Of a stretch of 64,000 nucleotides of DNA, positions 26,273-35,445 are shown in pieces. Numbering within the stretch: the first letter of the stretch is position 1; the number at the start of each line of letters is the position of its first letter. Source of the stretch: UBA8401 sp041665525 (GTDB lineage Bacteria > Bacteroidota > Ignavibacteria > UBA10030 > UBA8401). The position numbers and the translations under genes are program-made. The stretch lies in the NCBI GenBank assembly GCA_041665525.1, contig JBAYIS010000009.1, forward strand, positions 1-64,000, written 5' to 3'. The notes under the pieces are model-generated. The model was not told the DNA's origin and did no database searches. It saw only the letters and a program-made list of their open reading frames with translations.

Positions 26273-26917
26273 TTACAATGCAAAAAAGAGACCGGCACTT
26301 GCACAAAATCCGCCGAGTTCAGGATCGGCCTTGCCTTGCGGATTTCGTCCTCCGCGAAGCATAGCAGAGAATTCTCCCTCCGCATAGATCCCGATCGGAC
26401 CGATCAGTTTTAAAGCAAAACCAACAGCAAATCCCACTCCTTTATTTTCTGTCTCATACCGGCTCGTCAATTCTTGTACTACCGGGTCCACCGTTGTCAA
26501 TGACTCTTCAGCTCTTGTGATAACATAAAGGACTTCTGCGTAGATCGGTTGATCGTTGGAACGGACGCGAATACCCGCACTGTAGAATTTCTGCTTCCAC
26601 TCCGCTTTGCCCGTAACGGCGATATTCTCTACTTTTGAACTACCATGCGCAAAGAACTCCCGGTATTTCCCCACGAAAAGGAATGATGAACTGCCGATAC
26701 CGGCAAAATAGATTCTGGAAATGCTGCGGTTGGAATAGATAGAAGTGAAATTGGCGGCATCGTTGGCAAAATTGCCTGCAGCCGCACCGAAAGCAATGGC
26801 GAACCGTTCCTTCTTTTTTTCCGGTTCAACGGCCTCATCTGTTTCTTGTGCGCTAAGTGCGGCAATCCAAAGGAGGCAGAGAAGAAAGAGCCGCAGCGTT
26901 CGGGAGTTTGTTTTCAT
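26273..26917 (-). CDS. hypothetical secreted barrel-like protein
   Basis: Protein of 214 residues with a signal peptide (LFLLCLLWIAALSAQ). The rest has alternating hydrophobic strands (FYSAGIRVRSNDQPIYAEVLYVI, shown by its YAEVLYVI end; GVGFAVGFALKLIGPIGIYAEGEF in part) and ends CASAGLFFAL. The final aromatic residue and GxFxxG pattern fit a small outer-membrane barrel. No family is recognised. It lies 10 bp upstream of the Big2 lipoprotein gene and is probably co-transcribed with it. Confidence 0.55.
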   Translation of the reverse strand: MKTNSRTLRLFLLCLLWIAALSAQETDEAVEPEKKKERFAIAFGAAAGNFANDAANFTSIYSNRSISRIYFAGIGSSSFLFVGKYREFFAHGSSKVENIAVTGKAEWKQKFYSAGIRVRSNDQPIYAEVLYVITRAEESLTTVDPVVQELTSRYETENKGVGFAVGFALKLIGPIGIYAEGEFSAMLRGGRNPQGKADPELGGFCASAGLFFAL

Positions 26918-26944
26918 AATGAACGAAATTGGATACTGGATTGC

Positions 26945-27367
26945 TCATTGAAACTGCTTCTGGAATTTTTCCGGAACGCTCGCGACCTTGCGATGCTCAT
27001 AATTATAGAACACGATCCCGGTCTTTGCATGCACTACTTCCCGCCCGCTTTCCCGTTCCCGGATAAGATAATAAAAATCACATCCAAATCTGCTAAAATC
27101 TCTGACGGCAATCTGTATCCGGAGCGATTCCCCGTAAAATCCTTCAGATTTGTAAACGATCGCGGAGTCCGACATGATGATGCTCACACCGTCGATATTC
27201 ATTTCCGTCCATCCGTGCTGGACAAGCAATCGCAGTCGTGCTTCGTGCAAAATAGAAAGGACAGCATCGTTTGCGAGATGTCCGCCGTAATTGATGTCGG
27301 TAATGCGAATGGGTATTTCGGTGGTGAAGTGATACGATGCGGGAAGATCGATTTTGAGTCGTGGCAT
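26945..27367 (-). CDS. hotdog-fold acyl-CoA thioesterase
   Basis: Protein of 140 residues of the YbgC/FadM 4-hydroxybenzoyl-CoA thioesterase-like group, hydrolysing acyl-CoA thioesters in the cytosol. The family landmark at the start of the hotdog helix reads ITDINYGGHLANDAVL, with the usual catalytic D followed by N-x-G-H. A later strand set (VYKSEGFYGESLRIQIAVRDFSRFG) and the FYNYEHRK end complete the fold. Length is normal for the family. It follows carB by about 50 bp on the other side, on the same strand. The natural substrate is not known. Confidence 0.8.
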   Translation of the reverse strand: MPRLKIDLPASYHFTTEIPIRITDINYGGHLANDAVLSILHEARLRLLVQHGWTEMNIDGVSIIMSDSAIVYKSEGFYGESLRIQIAVRDFSRFGCDFYYLIRERESGREVVHAKTGIVFYNYEHRKVASVPEKFQKQFQ

Positions 27368-27418
27368 GGGAACTATGGCGGTGCCGGTCCAATGAAGAAT
27401 GAACCGGCCTCGCCGAGA

Positions 27419-30400
27419 TTATGATTGATGGTATTCCTGAATAGAACGAACATTCAGTTTCCCCTGTTTGATCCGTTCGATACCTTTTACGGCGGTCGCT
27501 GCCGCGGATAACGTTGTGATAAAAGCGATCCGCTGCTGAATGGCCGCCCAACCGATGGAGTATTCATCGTACCGTGATTCTTCGCCAAGCGGCGTGTTGA
27601 TCACCATCTGCACTTCACCGTTTTTGATTGCGTCGACAATATTTGGACGCCCTTCGTTAACCTTAAAGACCGACTTTGCATCAATGCCGTTTGCAGTCAG
27701 GAATTTCGTCGTTCCTTCGGTAGCGATAATCTTGAATCCGAGATTGACATATTCATTCATAATGCCAATGGTCTCCGGCGTCTTGTCGTTGTTGTTCACA
27801 CTGACGAAGATGGTCCCTTCTTTCGGCAGAGGATTTCCTGCCGCCAGTTGCGCTTTGGCAACAGCAGCGCCAAACGATTGCGATATGCCCATCACTTCGC
27901 CGGTGGAACGCATTTCCGGTCCAAGGAACATTTTCACTTTGGGAAATTTGTTGAACGGAAAAACCGATTCTTTCATTGACATGTGCTTCACTTTCCGGAA
28001 ATCGAAATCGAGTACACCAAGACTTTTCAGTTTCCTCCCGACCATCACTTTTGCCGCTATCTTCGCCAGCGGCAGCCCTGTTGCTTTGCCAACGAACGGC
28101 ACCGTGCGGGAAGCGCGCGGATTCACTTCAAGCACATATACCTTATTGTTCTTCATTGCGTATTGCACATTAATCAATCCCTGCACATGAAGCGCAAACG
28201 CAAGTTTTCTGGTGATCTCCATGATCTCTTCCAGTTTATCATCTTTCAGCATGAATGGAGGAAGAACGCTGGAACTATCGCCGGAGTGGATTCCCGCCTC
28301 TTCCACGTGCTCCATCACTCCGCCAATCAGTACATCATCTCCGTCGCACACTGCATCCACATCAAACTCAAATGCATCTTCCAGGAAACAGTCGATCAGA
28401 ATCGGTTTTTCCGGAGAAACATCCACCGCAAGTTTCATATACTGTTTGAGCGCATCACTGGTATAGCAGATCTGCATCGCACGGCCGCCCAGCACATACG
28501 AAGGACGGACGAGAACGGGATATCCGATCTCTTCCGCCACCAGCAGCGCATCCTTCACCGAATATGCCGTGCCGTATTTCGGATGTTCAATCTTATTTTT
28601 ACGCAATAAATCGCCGAACCGTTCCCGGTCCTCCGCAAGATCGATCCCTTCCGTGGATGTGCCGAGGATCCGCACACCGTTCGCTTCCAGCGCCTTGGCA
28701 ATCTTCAGCGGTGTTTGTCCGCCGAAGCTGACAATGATTCCTTCGGGTTGTTCCCACTCGCAAATGTTCAGCACATCTTCAACAGTGAGCGGCTCGAAAT
28801 ACAGTTTATCGGTCGTATCATAATCGGTGGAAACGGTCTCGGGATTGCAGTTGATCATGATCGTTTCATATCCTTCCTCGCGGAGGGATTTTACACCGTG
28901 CACGCAGCAATAATCGAACTCGATCCCCTGGCCAATCCGGTTCGGTCCGCCGCCAAGGATGATCACTTTCTTCTTGTCTGAGCGGAGTGATTCGTTCTCC
29001 TGATCGTAGGTTGAATAATGATACGGTGTATTGGATTCAAATTCGGCCGCACAGGTATCCACCATTTTAAAGACAGGCAGCACGCCGAGATGTTTTCGTA
29101 ATTCTCGGACTTTTCCCTCTTCCGTTTGCCACAACCGCGCCAGTTGCCGGTCAGAATAACCGTACTCTTTTGCTTTTCTCAATACTTCCTTCGTGACATC
29201 TGCAAAAGAGACTTTCTTCAATTCCTGTTCCAGATCCACAATCTGTTTTATATTGAAAAGGAACCACGGATCCACTTTCGTCAGTGCATGGACTTCCTCA
29301 ATCGTTTGACCGAGCTGGAACGCATATCGGAGATAAAAGATGTTGTTCGCCTTCGGCTTCCGCAGCTGCTCCTTCACCTTTTTCAGCCAGGTAATTTTTT
29401 GAGATTTGGACAATGCATCAATATCAAAATGGTCCTTACCGTCCGCACCCAGACCGAATCTCCCCTGTTCCAGCGAGCGCAGTGTCTTTTGCAGCGCCTC
29501 TTTAAATGTGCGGCCGAATGCCATCGCTTCGCCGACGGATTTCATCTGCACGCCAAGCGTATCATCAACGCCTTTGAATTTTTCAAAATCCCATCGCGGG
29601 ATCTTTACCACGGTGTAATCGATCGTCGGCTCGAAGGATGCGGGGGTCAGTTTGGTGATATCGTTTGGAATCTCATCCAGCGAATAACCAACCGCAAGTT
29701 TCGCAGCGATCTTCGCAATCGGGAAGCCGGTCGCTTTGGAGGCGAGTGCGGAACTTCGCGACACCCGGGGATTCATTTCGATCACATACATCTTCCCGTT
29801 CGCAGGATTCATCGAAAACTGCACGTTCGATCCGCCGGTATCCACACCAATGGCGCGCATCACTTTCAACGCGGCATCGCGCATGTACTGGTATTCTTTG
29901 TCCGTTAGTGTTTGCGCCGGCGCAACGGTGATCGAATCACCTGTGTGCACACCCATGGGATCGAAGTTTTCGATGGAACAAATGATCACGACGTTGTCTT
30001 TCGTATCGCGCATCACTTCCAGTTCGTACTCTTTCCATCCCAACACAGATTCTTCCACCAGCACTTCATGCGTCGGACTCTGAATCAATCCGTTTTCGAC
30101 GATCGATTTGAACTCTTCAATATTATAGGCAATCCCTCCGCCGCTGCCGCCCATGGTGAAGGAGGGACGAATTATAATCGGAAACGTACCGATCCCCTGT
30201 GCCACCTTTAACGCCTCATCAAGTGTATAGACGAATCCACCGCGCGGCATTTCAAGACCGACTTCCGTCATTGTTTTCTTAAAGAGCTGCCGGTCTTCCG
30301 CTTTTCTAATCGCCTGCAGATTCGCTCCGATCAATTCCACATTGTATTTTTCCAGCACTCCCCGTTCCGCAAGTGCAACCGCCGTATTCAATGCGGTCTG

Positions 30401-30676
30401 CCCACCCATCGTGGGAAGGATTGCGTCGGGCCGTTCCCGTTCGATAATCATTTCCACAATTTCCGGTGTGATCGGTTCAATATATGTAGCATCGGCTAGT
30501 TCGGGATCGGTCATGATCGTCGCAGGATTACTGTTGATCAGGATAATCCTGTATCCTTCCTCGCGAAGGACTTTGCATGCTTGGGTTCCGGAATAGTCGA
30601 ATTCGCAAGCCTGGCCGATGACAATCGGACCGCTGCCGATGATAAGAATGGATTTGATATCTGTTCGTTTTGGCAT
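27419..30676 (-). CDS. carB: carbamoyl-phosphate synthase large subunit
   Basis: Makes carbamoyl phosphate from bicarbonate, ATP and glutamine-derived ammonia, feeding pyrimidine and arginine synthesis; it works with the CarA amidotransferase subunit. At 1085 residues it is full length. The first ATP-grasp half spans about 1-400 (IGSGPIVIGQACEFDYSG, MGGSGGGIAYN), the oligomerisation domain about 400-550, and the second ATP-grasp half about 555-935 (ILGGGPNRIGQGIEFDYCC, VLGGRAMQI). The MGS allosteric domain occupies about 940-1085. carA is not adjacent. The gene starts with ATG 340 bp downstream of the cstA stop. Confidence 0.97.
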   Translation of the reverse strand: MPKRTDIKSILIIGSGPIVIGQACEFDYSGTQACKVLREEGYRIILINSNPATIMTDPELADATYIEPITPEIVEMIIERERPDAILPTMGGQTALNTAVALAERGVLEKYNVELIGANLQAIRKAEDRQLFKKTMTEVGLEMPRGGFVYTLDEALKVAQGIGTFPIIIRPSFTMGGSGGGIAYNIEEFKSIVENGLIQSPTHEVLVEESVLGWKEYELEVMRDTKDNVVIICSIENFDPMGVHTGDSITVAPAQTLTDKEYQYMRDAALKVMRAIGVDTGGSNVQFSMNPANGKMYVIEMNPRVSRSSALASKATGFPIAKIAAKLAVGYSLDEIPNDITKLTPASFEPTIDYTVVKIPRWDFEKFKGVDDTLGVQMKSVGEAMAFGRTFKEALQKTLRSLEQGRFGLGADGKDHFDIDALSKSQKITWLKKVKEQLRKPKANNIFYLRYAFQLGQTIEEVHALTKVDPWFLFNIKQIVDLEQELKKVSFADVTKEVLRKAKEYGYSDRQLARLWQTEEGKVRELRKHLGVLPVFKMVDTCAAEFESNTPYHYSTYDQENESLRSDKKKVIILGGGPNRIGQGIEFDYCCVHGVKSLREEGYETIMINCNPETVSTDYDTTDKLYFEPLTVEDVLNICEWEQPEGIIVSFGGQTPLKIAKALEANGVRILGTSTEGIDLAEDRERFGDLLRKNKIEHPKYGTAYSVKDALLVAEEIGYPVLVRPSYVLGGRAMQICYTSDALKQYMKLAVDVSPEKPILIDCFLEDAFEFDVDAVCDGDDVLIGGVMEHVEEAGIHSGDSSSVLPPFMLKDDKLEEIMEITRKLAFALHVQGLINVQYAMKNNKVYVLEVNPRASRTVPFVGKATGLPLAKIAAKVMVGRKLKSLGVLDFDFRKVKHMSMKESVFPFNKFPKVKMFLGPEMRSTGEVMGISQSFGAAVAKAQLAAGNPLPKEGTIFVSVNNNDKTPETIGIMNEYVNLGFKIIATEGTTKFLTANGIDAKSVFKVNEGRPNIVDAIKNGEVQMVINTPLGEESRYDEYSIGWAAIQQRIAFITTLSAAATAVKGIERIKQGKLNVRSIQEYHQS

Positions 30677-30712
30677 TACTCTCGTTCAATCGGATGGTCG
30701 TTATGATACACA

Positions 30713-30747
30713 AAAACCTCCGCAGTGGTCAAACCGCCGGAGGTTTT
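30713..30747. terminator. hairpin between cstA and carB
   Basis: A 10-bp stem aaaacctccg / cggaggtttt with a 15-base loop. It can act in either direction. On the minus strand it lies 270 bp past the cstA stop and just upstream of carB, so it could be a cstA terminator or a leader hairpin for carB. Confidence 0.5.
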
Positions 30748-30784
30748 CTATTGTGGTTTTATGATAATACGAAAAATTTAGTCG

Positions 30785-30992
30785 GTTTTCAACTTGGGAA
30801 ATTCTGTTTTGAGATTTCTCACCCCGACTGCGTCGGAGATTCGAAATGGGAGTTACATATTTTTTCCAAATAGCGACGAGTCCCGTCACGAAGTGATGGC
30901 TTCGCCAAAGGGATCCTCCAAAGGAGTCCTTCGGACCTTTGGGAAAATCTGTTCTTAGATTTCTCCATCGCCAAAAATGCTCTGCTGACATG
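30785..30992. repeat. dispersed palindromic repeat copies
   Basis: Holds gagatttctc, gattcgaaatggg, a gacgagtcccgtcacgaagt arm and the same 45-bp core seen at 24422..24468. It probably represents two adjoining or merged copies filling the carB-cstA gap; I see no gene here. Confidence 0.6.
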
Positions 30993-31015
30993 GCTATTGT
31001 TGATACGGAGTCCTT

Positions 31016-32869
31016 TTATCCCAAGCCATACCCGGGCGGCACAAATCCAGGAGCAGACCCATCCACGACCTTCCCGTCGATCACAAATTCCTTTTTCACC
31101 AGCACGCGGTACCATTTTTTAATCGAGTCGATTAAAATAATGATAGCACAAATGATAATGATCAGCGTTAAAAAGCTGTTCACGTATCCCTGCGAGGCTG
31201 TTGATGGATCGTTCGTAAGTGGCCAGAAATTGTCCGTAATATTGATGACGCCCGCGGTCAATGTTGTTGTGGCAACAAACAGCAGAGGAATTCCGGTTAC
31301 CCATACGTATTTCTGTTTTCCGGCATTGATAATAGCCGTGCTCACAACGGAGAGCGCGACGACAGCCAGCAACTGATTCGCCACGCCGAACATCGGCCAA
31401 ATGGTGCTGACATTCCCGGTGTGGATGAAATATGCCCACGAGATTACGATCACACCGGTGCTGATTAAAGCCCCCGGCCACCAGTTCGTCCGTTCGAATG
31501 GTTTGTGAAATTTTCCCAGGAATTCCTGTACCAGGAAACGTCCCACACGGGTACCGGCATCGATAGTCGTAAGGATGAAGAGCGCTTCGAACATGATCGC
31601 GAAATGATACCAGTATGACATCAGGCTTTTCATCCCTGGAATAGCGGAAAATATTTGTGCAAACCCAACGGCAAGGGAAACTGCTCCTCCCGGCCGGCCA
31701 GCAATTGTTTCTCCTACCTCTCGTGCAAGTTCATCTAAATTTACCGGAGTCATATTGAGCGTTGCAAATTTTGCCGGCAGCACATTAATCGCAAAATAAT
31801 CTTCGGGATGAAGTGAACAGGCGGCAATCAATGCAATAATTCCAACCAATCCTTCAATGAGCATCGCACCGTAGCCGATGAATCGGGAATCTGATTCTTT
31901 CATAATCATCTTTGGTGTTGTGCCGGATGCGATCAACGAGTGAAATCCAGAAATCGCACCGCAGGCAATCGTCACAAAGACAAACGGATACAATTTTCCC
32001 GGAATGATCGGACCACCCCCCTCCGCGAACATGGTCACCATCGGCATCTTCAGATCCGGCATCACGATAAAAACACCGATGACAAGACCCGTCACCGTGC
32101 CGATCTTCATGTAGGAACTGAGATAGTCCCGCGGTGCCAACAACAGCCAAACAGGCAAGATCGATGCAAGGAATCCGTATGCCGCCATCCAATTGATGAT
32201 TGCTGTTCGTGATAGAGTGAAATACGGTCCAAGAAATGAATCAGGAACATATCCGCCAAGGAACACACACAACAGCACACCGAATACGCCGATGTAGCTT
32301 GCTTCAGCAATCTTTCCTTTGCGGAAATTATTCATATACCATCCAACGAATAGCGCCAGCGGAATGGTCATTGCAATAGTGAACGTCCCCCACGAGCTTT
32401 CGTGTAATGCGTTGGTCACCGCCATACCGAGTCCGGCAAGGGCAATCACAATTATGAACAGGATGGCGATGGACGCGATAGTTCCGGCAAGCGGGCTTAC
32501 CTCTTTCCGCGCAATCTCCGCAAGCGATTTGCCGTTGCGTCGTATGGATAAGGCAAGAACCGTAAAGTCGTGCACAGCGCCGCTGATCACCACGCCAATC
32601 AACAGCCAGAGAAACCCTGGAAGAAATCCGAACTGTGCGGCGAGCACCGGACCGATGAGAGGGCCCGCTCCTGAAATGGCGGCGAAATGATGGCCGAACA
32701 GGACCCATTTATTCGTTGGATGATAATTTTGTCCATCGTTGAATTGATGTGCAGGAGTGATCCGGGTATCGTCGAAAGCAATGATCTTTGCAGAAATAAA
32801 TGCGCTGTAGTAACGATACATGATCACCATGACGCACAACGCACCGAGAAGAAATGGAAAAGCATTCAT
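31016..32869 (-). CDS. cstA: carbon starvation protein CstA (peptide/pyruvate transporter family)
   Basis: Integral membrane transporter of 617 residues with many hydrophobic helices. Family landmarks are the FHH-type segment in NKWVLFGHHFAAISGAGPLIGPVLAAQ, shown in part, and GVVISGAVHDFTVL. Further landmarks are SGFHSLIASGTTPKMI and DAGTRVGRFLVQE. CstA takes up peptides during carbon starvation in E. coli, and its homologue BtsT takes up pyruvate; the substrate here is open. The start at 32869 (ATG) is preferred over a TTG at 32908 because it opens at the first membrane helix. No carbon-responsive binding site is evident. Confidence 0.93.
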   Translation of the reverse strand: MNAFPFLLGALCVMVIMYRYYSAFISAKIIAFDDTRITPAHQFNDGQNYHPTNKWVLFGHHFAAISGAGPLIGPVLAAQFGFLPGFLWLLIGVVISGAVHDFTVLALSIRRNGKSLAEIARKEVSPLAGTIASIAILFIIVIALAGLGMAVTNALHESSWGTFTIAMTIPLALFVGWYMNNFRKGKIAEASYIGVFGVLLCVFLGGYVPDSFLGPYFTLSRTAIINWMAAYGFLASILPVWLLLAPRDYLSSYMKIGTVTGLVIGVFIVMPDLKMPMVTMFAEGGGPIIPGKLYPFVFVTIACGAISGFHSLIASGTTPKMIMKESDSRFIGYGAMLIEGLVGIIALIAACSLHPEDYFAINVLPAKFATLNMTPVNLDELAREVGETIAGRPGGAVSLAVGFAQIFSAIPGMKSLMSYWYHFAIMFEALFILTTIDAGTRVGRFLVQEFLGKFHKPFERTNWWPGALISTGVIVISWAYFIHTGNVSTIWPMFGVANQLLAVVALSVVSTAIINAGKQKYVWVTGIPLLFVATTTLTAGVINITDNFWPLTNDPSTASQGYVNSFLTLIIIICAIIILIDSIKKWYRVLVKKEFVIDGKVVDGSAPGFVPPGYGLG

Positions 32870-32948
32870 ACGATTGTCAATTAGTAAGAGGTGATTGCTG
32901 TTTGCCAAATGTAAAACAATATGCGGGCGGACTCAAGTTTAAAATACG

Positions 32949-32978
32949 AACGGCTCTCGAAAATGATCGAGAGCCGTT
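32949..32978 (-). terminator. terminator after the choice-of-anchor B gene
   Basis: On the minus strand a 12-bp stem aacggctctcga / tcgagagccgtt with a 6-base loop is followed by cgtatttt. It lies between the large T9SS cargo gene and cstA. Confidence 0.7.
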
Positions 32979-33016
32979 TAAAAGCTTTAACCGGCGGAAA
33001 ACCATTTAAGGATCGA

Positions 33017-35428
33017 TCATTTCAAGAAAAGCATTTTCCTCGATTGAACAACATCACCCGCTGCTAGTCTATAAAAAAAGACTCCGCTCTCCACCGTCAT
33101 TCCAGCAGTATTTGTACCATTCCACTCAACGTGAAACTCTCCCGACGGCAATTCTGCATTCAAGAGTGTTGACACTTCCCTTCCGATCACATCGTAGATC
33201 TTCAGCGTTACACGCGATCCCTGCGGGAGTGAAAACGCGATCGTCGTGGAAGGATTAAACGGGTTTGGATAATTTTGCAGCAACGAAAATTCCATCGGCT
33301 GATGCTGCGATCGCCGCTGTACGCCAAGCTGAAGGTCGTTGCCGAATTCCACATCATCGATCGCCGCATCGAAAAGCGTCGGAATTCCTGCGTCACGTGC
33401 TGCGAAACGCACTTTCATGGCACCGGTCACTGTTAGATGATCCTTCAAAACAATCCGATGCTGCGTCCACTGCGGTGCCGAACCGGCATACACTTCTGCG
33501 ATCGTCCACGACAATCCATTATCGTTCGAAAGCTCCACTGCAACGGAATCATCCACAGGATTTGCCCGCGTACCGCTAAACTTCCAAAAGAGCAGGACCG
33601 GATTCGACATTTCAAGCATATCCACCGTGGGAGAAGTGAACGTTGCTCTTCCTTCCACATTATCCGTTGTATTGTTGGTCGGACCCGTCACCCAGCAAAG
33701 TCCTCCATTTTCCGTGTGATCGCTCCCCGGCTGCACAACCTTGCTAATAATCGAGATCAGTGAGGGCAAGCCGCGCTGCCATCGTCCCCAGTTTCCCGAA
33801 TCCGAAACGCTGCCGGATTCCCATCCACGGTCGATCTCAAAATCATCCAATCCATTCACCTGCAGCGGAAAGTGTGCTGTATTTTCTATCCCGCCGATAA
33901 TCTGAACATCGATCGTATCCGCCGTATATCCCCATTGAGCTGCAATAACGGAAAAAGTTTTCCCTTCCAATAGTTGCGGCACGATGAATGATCCGGTCGA
34001 ATCTGTCTTTCCAACAATCGGAGTTTGAGCGATCTTCACGTTGAAGTTCCTGATAGGAGAATTGGTGGATGTATTGACTACGGTTATTTTTAAAGAACCG
34101 TTTTGAGCCTGATTCATGAACACCGTTTGCGAAACAAGTGTATCAAACTGCAGCACGAGTTTCTCCTGACGCGTGATGTAACCGACGGCATAATTCGACT
34201 GTGAAAATGTTGCCGTGACAGTATCAACAAGCAAACCGAATTTTACTTTCCCTTCATTATCCGTCACCAATGTGTCCGGCCTTCCCGGCAGCGCAACTCG
34301 CACTCCGCCAATAGGCAGTTGGGTTACCGAATCTTTCACCGTAATGACGGCTCGGGCAGCGGCGATAGAACCATTCTGTCCGGCAAACCGGATGACAAAC
34401 AATCCCTGCTGCATATCAGAGATGATCACTGTATTGGAATTGAAATATGGAAATGTTCCCCATGCTCCAACGTACGAATTCACGCTTCCGACGAACGTAT
34501 CATAATATCCAACCTCCACCGGAATTTCGGGATACCGAAGATCGAGAATTCGAACTCCTTCCGAATAATGCGCAAGGTATCCGTAGTTTCCTTTGATATG
34601 AATGTTGTGAACAATCGTATGCGGACGGGCGACATACGATCCGACCAGTTTCAGATTCGTCACGTCCGTTCGGTCCCAGATGCGCAATAGATTTCCGTTC
34701 TGGTCCGGATTGGAATTGATCTCATCGGTTGTAAACACATACTTCCCATCATCCGACAGTCCGGTATTATGCGTGCCGGCATAAGGATAATGCGTTAAAC
34801 TCACCCGCTTCATGTTTGCTTTATTCGTCGCATCGATGATGTCTAATCCTTGCCCATAAATTGCCGCTGCATAAATCGTATCATTTTTGATGAAACAATC
34901 GTGAACATATTCGGTTTGGTACTCGCCGACAAAGACAGGATTGACAGGATCGGTCAGATCCAGCGCAACAATACCGCCGCTCGCATGTTTCGATCCGTTC
35001 ACATACAGCGTCTTCCCTTCAATGGAAATTGTATGTCCGGTCGGCACCTGCGGTGTGGTAATCGTATTCACGAGCTTCAAGGAATCAAGATCGATAATTT
35101 GTATACCGGCACCGCTTCCTTCAGTAACGACATACGCATAGTGTTGATACACTTTCATTTCCCTCCAGCCGGATGCCGGTCCCGGAATGAAAGCGACTTC
35201 TTTTAATGTGTCGCTCGTGATATCAACGATCTGCGTTCCGGAAAAACAACCGAGAATCGCGTACTCTTTTCCATCCGGTCCGTTGTATCCCCAGCATTGC
35301 GAATATCCGCTTGTGCCACGTGTACGAACCTGACCGACAAAATCAACATTCCATCCTCCCTGCGCTGCAACAATTTCACTGAAAATAACAGCAACGAATA
35401 ATATGACGGCAAGCCGAATGGTATGCAT
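33017..35428 (-). CDS. choice-of-anchor B family surface protein with T9SS tail
   Basis: Large secreted protein of 803 residues with a signal peptide (AVILFVAVIFSEIVAAQG). Residues about 30-370 are LVIVD-type propeller repeats (GIQIIDLDSL, GLDIIDATN, GVRILDLRYPEIP), the choice-of-anchor B region. Two carboxypeptidase-regulatory-like domains follow at about 375-520. A jelly-roll domain follows at about 530-700, ending near DDVEFGNDL. The last 80 residues are a T9SS sorting domain (NYPNPFNPSTTIAFSLP, VFFYRLAAGD). It is expected on the cell surface or released. No enzyme motif is seen. Confidence 0.88.
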   Translation of the reverse strand: MHTIRLAVILFVAVIFSEIVAAQGGWNVDFVGQVRTRGTSGYSQCWGYNGPDGKEYAILGCFSGTQIVDITSDTLKEVAFIPGPASGWREMKVYQHYAYVVTEGSGAGIQIIDLDSLKLVNTITTPQVPTGHTISIEGKTLYVNGSKHASGGIVALDLTDPVNPVFVGEYQTEYVHDCFIKNDTIYAAAIYGQGLDIIDATNKANMKRVSLTHYPYAGTHNTGLSDDGKYVFTTDEINSNPDQNGNLLRIWDRTDVTNLKLVGSYVARPHTIVHNIHIKGNYGYLAHYSEGVRILDLRYPEIPVEVGYYDTFVGSVNSYVGAWGTFPYFNSNTVIISDMQQGLFVIRFAGQNGSIAAARAVITVKDSVTQLPIGGVRVALPGRPDTLVTDNEGKVKFGLLVDTVTATFSQSNYAVGYITRQEKLVLQFDTLVSQTVFMNQAQNGSLKITVVNTSTNSPIRNFNVKIAQTPIVGKTDSTGSFIVPQLLEGKTFSVIAAQWGYTADTIDVQIIGGIENTAHFPLQVNGLDDFEIDRGWESGSVSDSGNWGRWQRGLPSLISIISKVVQPGSDHTENGGLCWVTGPTNNTTDNVEGRATFTSPTVDMLEMSNPVLLFWKFSGTRANPVDDSVAVELSNDNGLSWTIAEVYAGSAPQWTQHRIVLKDHLTVTGAMKVRFAARDAGIPTLFDAAIDDVEFGNDLQLGVQRRSQHQPMEFSLLQNYPNPFNPSTTIAFSLPQGSRVTLKIYDVIGREVSTLLNAELPSGEFHVEWNGTNTAGMTVESGVFFYRLAAGDVVQSRKMLFLK

Positions 35429-35445
35429 AGTAATCTCGAAAAAAA

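Noticed and set aside
29126..29908. Plus-strand open frame opposite carB
   Set aside because: carB is intact and conserved on the minus strand; no family signal on the plus strand.
30677..31015. tRNA or small RNA gene between cstA and carB
   Set aside because: The hairpins belong to the dispersed repeats and a terminator-like stem; no T-arm or CCA-type end is present.
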